From Trinickia mobilis (GTDB taxonomy: Bacteria > Pseudomonadota > Gammaproteobacteria > Burkholderiales > Burkholderiaceae), in contig NZ_JAFLRF010000055.1 of NCBI RefSeq assembly GCF_017315705.1, positions 1 through 33,057 on the forward strand: a stretch of 33,057 nt of DNA, read 5' to 3'. The position numbers were made by a program, and so were the translations under genes. A model generated the notes under the pieces. The model saw nothing but the letters and a program-made list of their open reading frames with translations. It had not been told where the DNA came from and searched no databases. Positions 30,430 to 33,057 of the stretch are shown here, piece by piece. How positions within the stretch are numbered: position 1 is the stretch's first letter; each line of letters begins with the position of its first letter.

Positions 30430-30438
30430 ATTTTGAGT
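30430..30438. other. Right attachment core (attR)
   Basis: ATTTTGAGT, the copy paired with 12998-13006. Island to the left (CACGAA), host tRNA 5' half to the right (CCCCTGCG). Confidence 0.9.
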
Positions 30439-30469
30439 CCCCTGCGTCTACCTGTTTCACCACCTGGGC
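30430..30469 (-). pseudogene. 5' half of the tRNA-Leu(CAA) gene interrupted by the island
   Basis: Minus strand: GCCCAGG acceptor 5' strand, D arm (TGGTGAAACAGGTAGACGCA), anticodon stem GGGGA and loop ACTCAAAAT at the core. It pairs perfectly with the half at 12953-13006: GCCCAGG/CCTGGGC and GGGGA/TCCCC. Here the loop runs straight into island sequence (TTCGTGCGG), which cannot fold as the missing half. Confidence 0.92.
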
Positions 30470-30501
30470 CGTGTTGTCTTGTATCGTCTTGCTTCTTGGC
30501 G

Positions 30502-30527
30502 CGTCACGCGCGCGGTCGCGCGTGACG
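30502..30527. promoter_or_regulatory. Perfect 11-bp hairpin upstream of the host tRNA 5' half
   Basis: CGTCACGCGCG (30502-30512), loop CGGT, CGCGCGTGACG (30517-30527), 33 bases before the tRNA 5' end and between it and the binding-protein gene's stop. It could be that gene's terminator stem (no T-run) or part of the tRNA promoter region. Confidence 0.45.
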
Positions 30528-30622
30528 GAAGACGGCGATTATGGCGGAAAACGGCGAAACGAGCAAGTTCGCCGGTTCCGCCCCGCGTTCATCCCCCGGC
30601 CCAGGGCCGCGAGCTCGGCCGC

Positions 30623-31780
30623 TCACTGGCTCAAGTAGACAAACGTTCCGTTCTTGATGACACCCATCACGCTCGCGCGCTGATCGAGCCCGACATGATC
30701 TTTCGCGCTCGAATTGACGACCCCGTTCGGCACCACGAGCTCATGCGCGTGCTCGAGTTCGTCGCGCAACGCGATGCGAAACGCCGGCGTCCCGGGCTGC
30801 GCCGTCTTCAGCGCCCGCGCGACGGCGTCCTGAAGGCGCGGATAGACCCCCGCCGCGTCGCCGGCGAACTGCGTTACCGTGCCCGGCCCGTACTTCGCCT
30901 CATAGGCATTCACGAACGCAAGCGCCGCCTTCTTCGCCGGATGATCGGCCGGGAGCGTGCGCGCGACGACGACGGGCTGCGTCGGAAACAAGGTCCCTTC
31001 GACATCCTTGCCGCCCAGCTTGATGAACTCGGGCGTCGCGATGCCGTGCGTCTGGTAGATCGGCCCCTTGAAGCCGCGCTCGACGAGCGTGCGCTGCGGC
31101 AGCACAGCGGGCGTGCCCGCACCGGCGACCAGGATCGCATCGGGCTTCGCCGCCATCAGCTTGAGCGCTTGGCCCGTCACGCTCGTATCGGTGCGGTTGA
31201 AGCGCTCGGTCGCGACGATCTTGATGTGCCGCAACTCCGCGAACTTCGAAAACTCGTTGAGCCAGCTATCGCCGTAACTGTCGGCGAAGCCGATGAAGCC
31301 CACCGTCTTCACGTTGTGATTCGCCATGTAGCGCGTCATCACGTCGGCCATTGCGCTGTCGGTCTGCGCCATCTTGAACGCCCACACGCGCTTGCCTTCT
31401 TGCGGCTCGACCGCCGACGCCGAGCCGATCAGCGTGATCATCGGCGTCTGGTACTCGGACACCGGGTCGAGCGCCGCGAGTGCCGCCGGCGTCACGTTCG
31501 GCCCGACGATCACGTCGACCTTGTCCTCGGAGACGAACTTGCGGATGTTGCGCACGGCGGCGCCCGGGTCCGAGCCGTCGTCGAGGATGAGGTATTGCGC
31601 GTTCTGGCCGGCGATCGTCTTCGGCCACATCAGCATCGCGTTCTTGCTCGTGATGCCGATCGTGGCGGCGGGGCCGGTCGTGGACAGGTCGATGCCGACT
31701 TTGATATCGGCGTGCGCCGCGGTGCCGAACGCGAGCGCGGCCAGCGCGAGCGCACGTAACTGGGCGTGGGGGCGGTTCAT
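30623..31780 (-). CDS. Branched-chain amino-acid/amide-type periplasmic binding protein (LivK family)
   Basis: 385 residues, ATG 31780 with GGAGAATGAT upstream. Signal peptide 1-24 (AQLRALALAALAFGTAAHA) then DIKVGIDLSTTGPAATIG, the conserved N-terminal strand and loop of Peripla_BP_6 proteins. Further marks are DDGSDPGAAVRNIRKFV, VIVGPNVTPAALA and a GFADSYGDSWLNEF segment. It would capture an amino acid or related ligand for an ABC importer encoded elsewhere; no LivF/G/H/M genes lie in the window. It starts 14 bases after cysB, same strand, so cotranscription is possible. Confidence 0.9.
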   Translation of the reverse strand: MNRPHAQLRALALAALAFGTAAHADIKVGIDLSTTGPAATIGITSKNAMLMWPKTIAGQNAQYLILDDGSDPGAAVRNIRKFVSEDKVDVIVGPNVTPAALAALDPVSEYQTPMITLIGSASAVEPQEGKRVWAFKMAQTDSAMADVMTRYMANHNVKTVGFIGFADSYGDSWLNEFSKFAELRHIKIVATERFNRTDTSVTGQALKLMAAKPDAILVAGAGTPAVLPQRTLVERGFKGPIYQTHGIATPEFIKLGGKDVEGTLFPTQPVVVARTLPADHPAKKAALAFVNAYEAKYGPGTVTQFAGDAAGVYPRLQDAVARALKTAQPGTPAFRIALRDELEHAHELVVPNGVVNSSAKDHVGLDQRASVMGVIKNGTFVYLSQ

Positions 31781-31794
31781 ATCATTCTCCGTAC

Positions 31795-32736
31795 TCAGAG
31801 TTCGTAGCTTTCGTGCTCGCCCTTCAACGCCTGTTCAATCAGCTTGCGATTGAGGGTCGGCGACAGCAGTTCGACGAGCGTATACACATAGCTGCGCAGA
31901 TACGCGCCCTGCTTGAGCGCGACGCGCGTCACGTTGCTGCCGAACAGGTGGCCGACCGGCATCGCCCGCAGGTGCCGGTCGCGCTCGCTGTTGAACGCGA
32001 TGTCGGCCATGATGCCGACGCCGAGCCCCAGCTCGACATAGGTCTTGATCACGTCGGCGTCGATCGCCTCCAGCACGATGTCCGGCACGAGGCTGCGCAG
32101 CTGGAACGCGTGGTTGATCTTGGTGCGGCCGGCGAACGCGTTGTCGTAGGTAATCAGCGGATATTGCGCGAGGTCGTTCAAGGACAGCAGCTTGCGCTCG
32201 AGCAGCGGGTGATCGGCGGGCATGACCGCCACGTGGTGCCACTGAAAGCAAGGCAGCGACACCAGCTCCTTATAGCCGGCGATCGCCTCGGTCGCGATCG
32301 CGAGATCGGCCTGGTCGTGCATGACCATTTCGGCAACCTGCGTCGGGCTGCCTTGCAGAATCGAAAGGTGCACTTTCGGGAAGCGCTTCTTGAATTCGGC
32401 GATCGCGGCGGGCAGCGAGTAGCGCGCCTGCGTGTGCGTGGCGGCGATGACTAGGTTGCCCTGGTCCTGCGCGGCGAAGTCCTTGCCGACGCGTTTCAGG
32501 CTTTCAACCTCCTGAAGAATGCGCTCGACCGACGCCAGGATGAGCCGCCCCGGCTCCGTCAGCGCCCGGACGCGCTTGCCGTGGCGCGTGAAAATTTCGA
32601 CGCCCAGCTCGTCCTCGAGCTCGATGATCGCTTTCGACACCCCCGGCTGCGACGTATACAGCGCCTTGGCCGCTTCGGTCAGGTTGAAGTTCTGGCGGAC
32701 GGCCTCGCGTACGAAGCGAAACTGGTGCAGGTTCAT
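31795..32736 (-). CDS. cysB: CysB, LysR-type regulator of sulfur assimilation
   Basis: 313 residues, the normal CysB/Cbl length. The N-terminal winged helix (MNLHQFRFVREAVRQNFNLTEAAKALYTSQPGVSKAIIELEDELG, broken for length) is typical CysB, and TQARYSLP and GSPTQVAEMV in the effector domain match the sulfate/N-acetylserine-binding region. It activates cysteine biosynthetic genes on sulfur limitation, with inducer O/N-acetylserine. It is divergent from cysI across about 210 AT-rich bases, its probable site of action. The gene is intact. Confidence 0.95.
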   Translation of the reverse strand: MNLHQFRFVREAVRQNFNLTEAAKALYTSQPGVSKAIIELEDELGVEIFTRHGKRVRALTEPGRLILASVERILQEVESLKRVGKDFAAQDQGNLVIAATHTQARYSLPAAIAEFKKRFPKVHLSILQGSPTQVAEMVMHDQADLAIATEAIAGYKELVSLPCFQWHHVAVMPADHPLLERKLLSLNDLAQYPLITYDNAFAGRTKINHAFQLRSLVPDIVLEAIDADVIKTYVELGLGVGIMADIAFNSERDRHLRAMPVGHLFGSNVTRVALKQGAYLRSYVYTLVELLSPTLNRKLIEQALKGEHESYEL

Positions 32737-32950
32737 TTATAACCCTTCCGCATATGGAAACAATTTTTTAGTCGTTTGAAATATAAGGCCAGTTTATTAC
32801 GATCACCCCAGGTTTTTCAATATCGATAGCTGTATTTGTCATTAGCAAATGAGCAGACGGTCTTAACGGCCGGCGCTTGTGCGAATCGACTGCTGTTTCG
32901 GACGTTGCGTGGCTAGGACGCAACGAGGCACATCACACTGGGGTCCCCGA
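32737..32950. promoter_or_regulatory. Divergent cysB-cysI promoter region
   Basis: 214 bases, distinctly AT-rich in the left part (TTTATAACC, ATTTTTTAG, TTTATTACG) and including the palindrome TATCGATA (32821-32828). It lies between divergent cysB and cysI, so CysB sites are expected; no specific box is assigned. Confidence 0.6.
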
Positions 32951-33057
32951 ATGTACCAATACGATCAGTACGACCAGACACTCGTCGACGAGCGCGTCGC
33001 GCAGTACCGCGACCAGGTTCGCCGCCGCCTGTCCGGCGAATTGAGCGAGGAAGAGTT
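32951..33057 (+). CDS. cysI: Sulfite reductase haemoprotein subunit CysI (start only)
   Basis: ATG 32951 opens MYQYDQYDQTLVDERVAQYR followed by QVRRRLSGELSEEE, the standard N-terminus of Burkholderia nitrite/sulfite reductase haemoproteins. The gene runs off the window. It reduces sulfite to sulfide with sirohaem and a 4Fe-4S cluster, and is expected to be under CysB control from the adjacent divergent gene. Identification rests on the N-terminal 35 residues and the cysB neighbour. Confidence 0.85.
   Translation, partial: MYQYDQYDQTLVDERVAQYRDQVRRRLSGELSEEE

Larger units (their letters stand above)
12998..30438 (+). mobile_element. Genomic island (satellite-like integrative element) in the tRNA-Leu(CAA) anticodon loop
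   Basis: Bounded by the 9-bp direct repeat ATTTTGAGT, with the 3' and 5' halves of one tRNA-Leu(CAA) on the outside; removing 13007-30438 restores a perfectly paired tRNA. A tyrosine integrase is the first gene. Contents are an AlpA-like regulator, D5 primase-helicase, XRE/ImmA pair, restriction-modification genes, many small unknown proteins and a complete replacement tRNA-Leu. No capsid, tail, portal or terminase genes are visible, so it is more like a P4-type satellite or integrative island than a prophage. Near-identical GTGGG-rich repeats lie just inside both ends. Confidence 0.9.

Noticed and set aside
30479-31759. 426-codon plus-strand frame over the LivK-type gene
   Set aside because: It is antisense to a complete binding protein with signal peptide and family motifs; the product is Arg/His/Asp-rich shadow sequence.

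Overview
The window looks like chromosome of a Burkholderia-group betaproteobacterium. GC content and wobble bias are high, and the flanks hold a cysB/cysI locus, a Burkholderia-type trimeric porin and a NMT1/TauA-type ABC importer. These are family-level recognitions from the sequence; no search was run. || LEFT FLANK (1-4898). The end of a thiamine-diphosphate enzyme gene is followed by wreckage of its operon: an aspartate dehydrogenase (nadX) remnant reduced to its two ends, and a frameshifted aldehyde dehydrogenase N-terminus. Into this a two-gene cassette has been inserted: a STAND/AAA-like ATPase (878-2200) overlapping an 825-residue protein with twelve exact 48-residue TPR-like repeats (2181-4658). 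It resembles a defence or signalling cassette. || UPTAKE LOCUS (4899-12673). Periplasmic binding protein, ATPase and permease, then a TctE/TctD-like histidine kinase and response regulator, a palindromic operator candidate and a porin: a coherent small-anion uptake regulon. After it come a broken chemotaxis receptor, a small lipoprotein and a small exported protein. || GENOMIC ISLAND (12998-30438, about 17.4 kb). A tyrosine integrase element sits exactly in the anticodon loop of a tRNA-Leu(CAA) gene. The 3' half of that tRNA lies at 12953-13006 and the 5' half at 30430-30469, both on the minus strand; joined at the shared 9-bp core ATTTTGAGT they give a perfect tRNA-Leu. Neither end restores the gene. 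Instead the island carries its own complete tRNA-Leu(CAA) at 30181-30264, with a differently paired anticodon stem and its own terminator. The island encodes an integrase, an AlpA-like regulator, a D5-type primase-helicase and a XRE/ImmA switch, but no structural phage genes, so it looks like a P4-like satellite. Cargo includes an M48 peptidase, a Uma2-type nuclease, an E2-like/SEC-C protein overlapped by a His-rich ORF, a restriction-modification-repair set (C5 methyltransferase, GIY-YIG nuclease, Vsr), and a tightly coupled three-gene cassette (29012-30114) whose products share a GIxxLRP motif. Several island genes share a CTATAC-type upstream element. Two strongly structured non-coding regions (18799-18885 and 22523-22857) are candidates for replication or packaging sites. 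|| RIGHT FLANK (30439-33057). The 5' tRNA half, a LivK-type binding protein, cysB and the divergent start of cysI. || Most likely to be new: the split-and-replace tRNA arrangement, the GIxxLRP cassette and the STAND/48-residue-repeat cassette.
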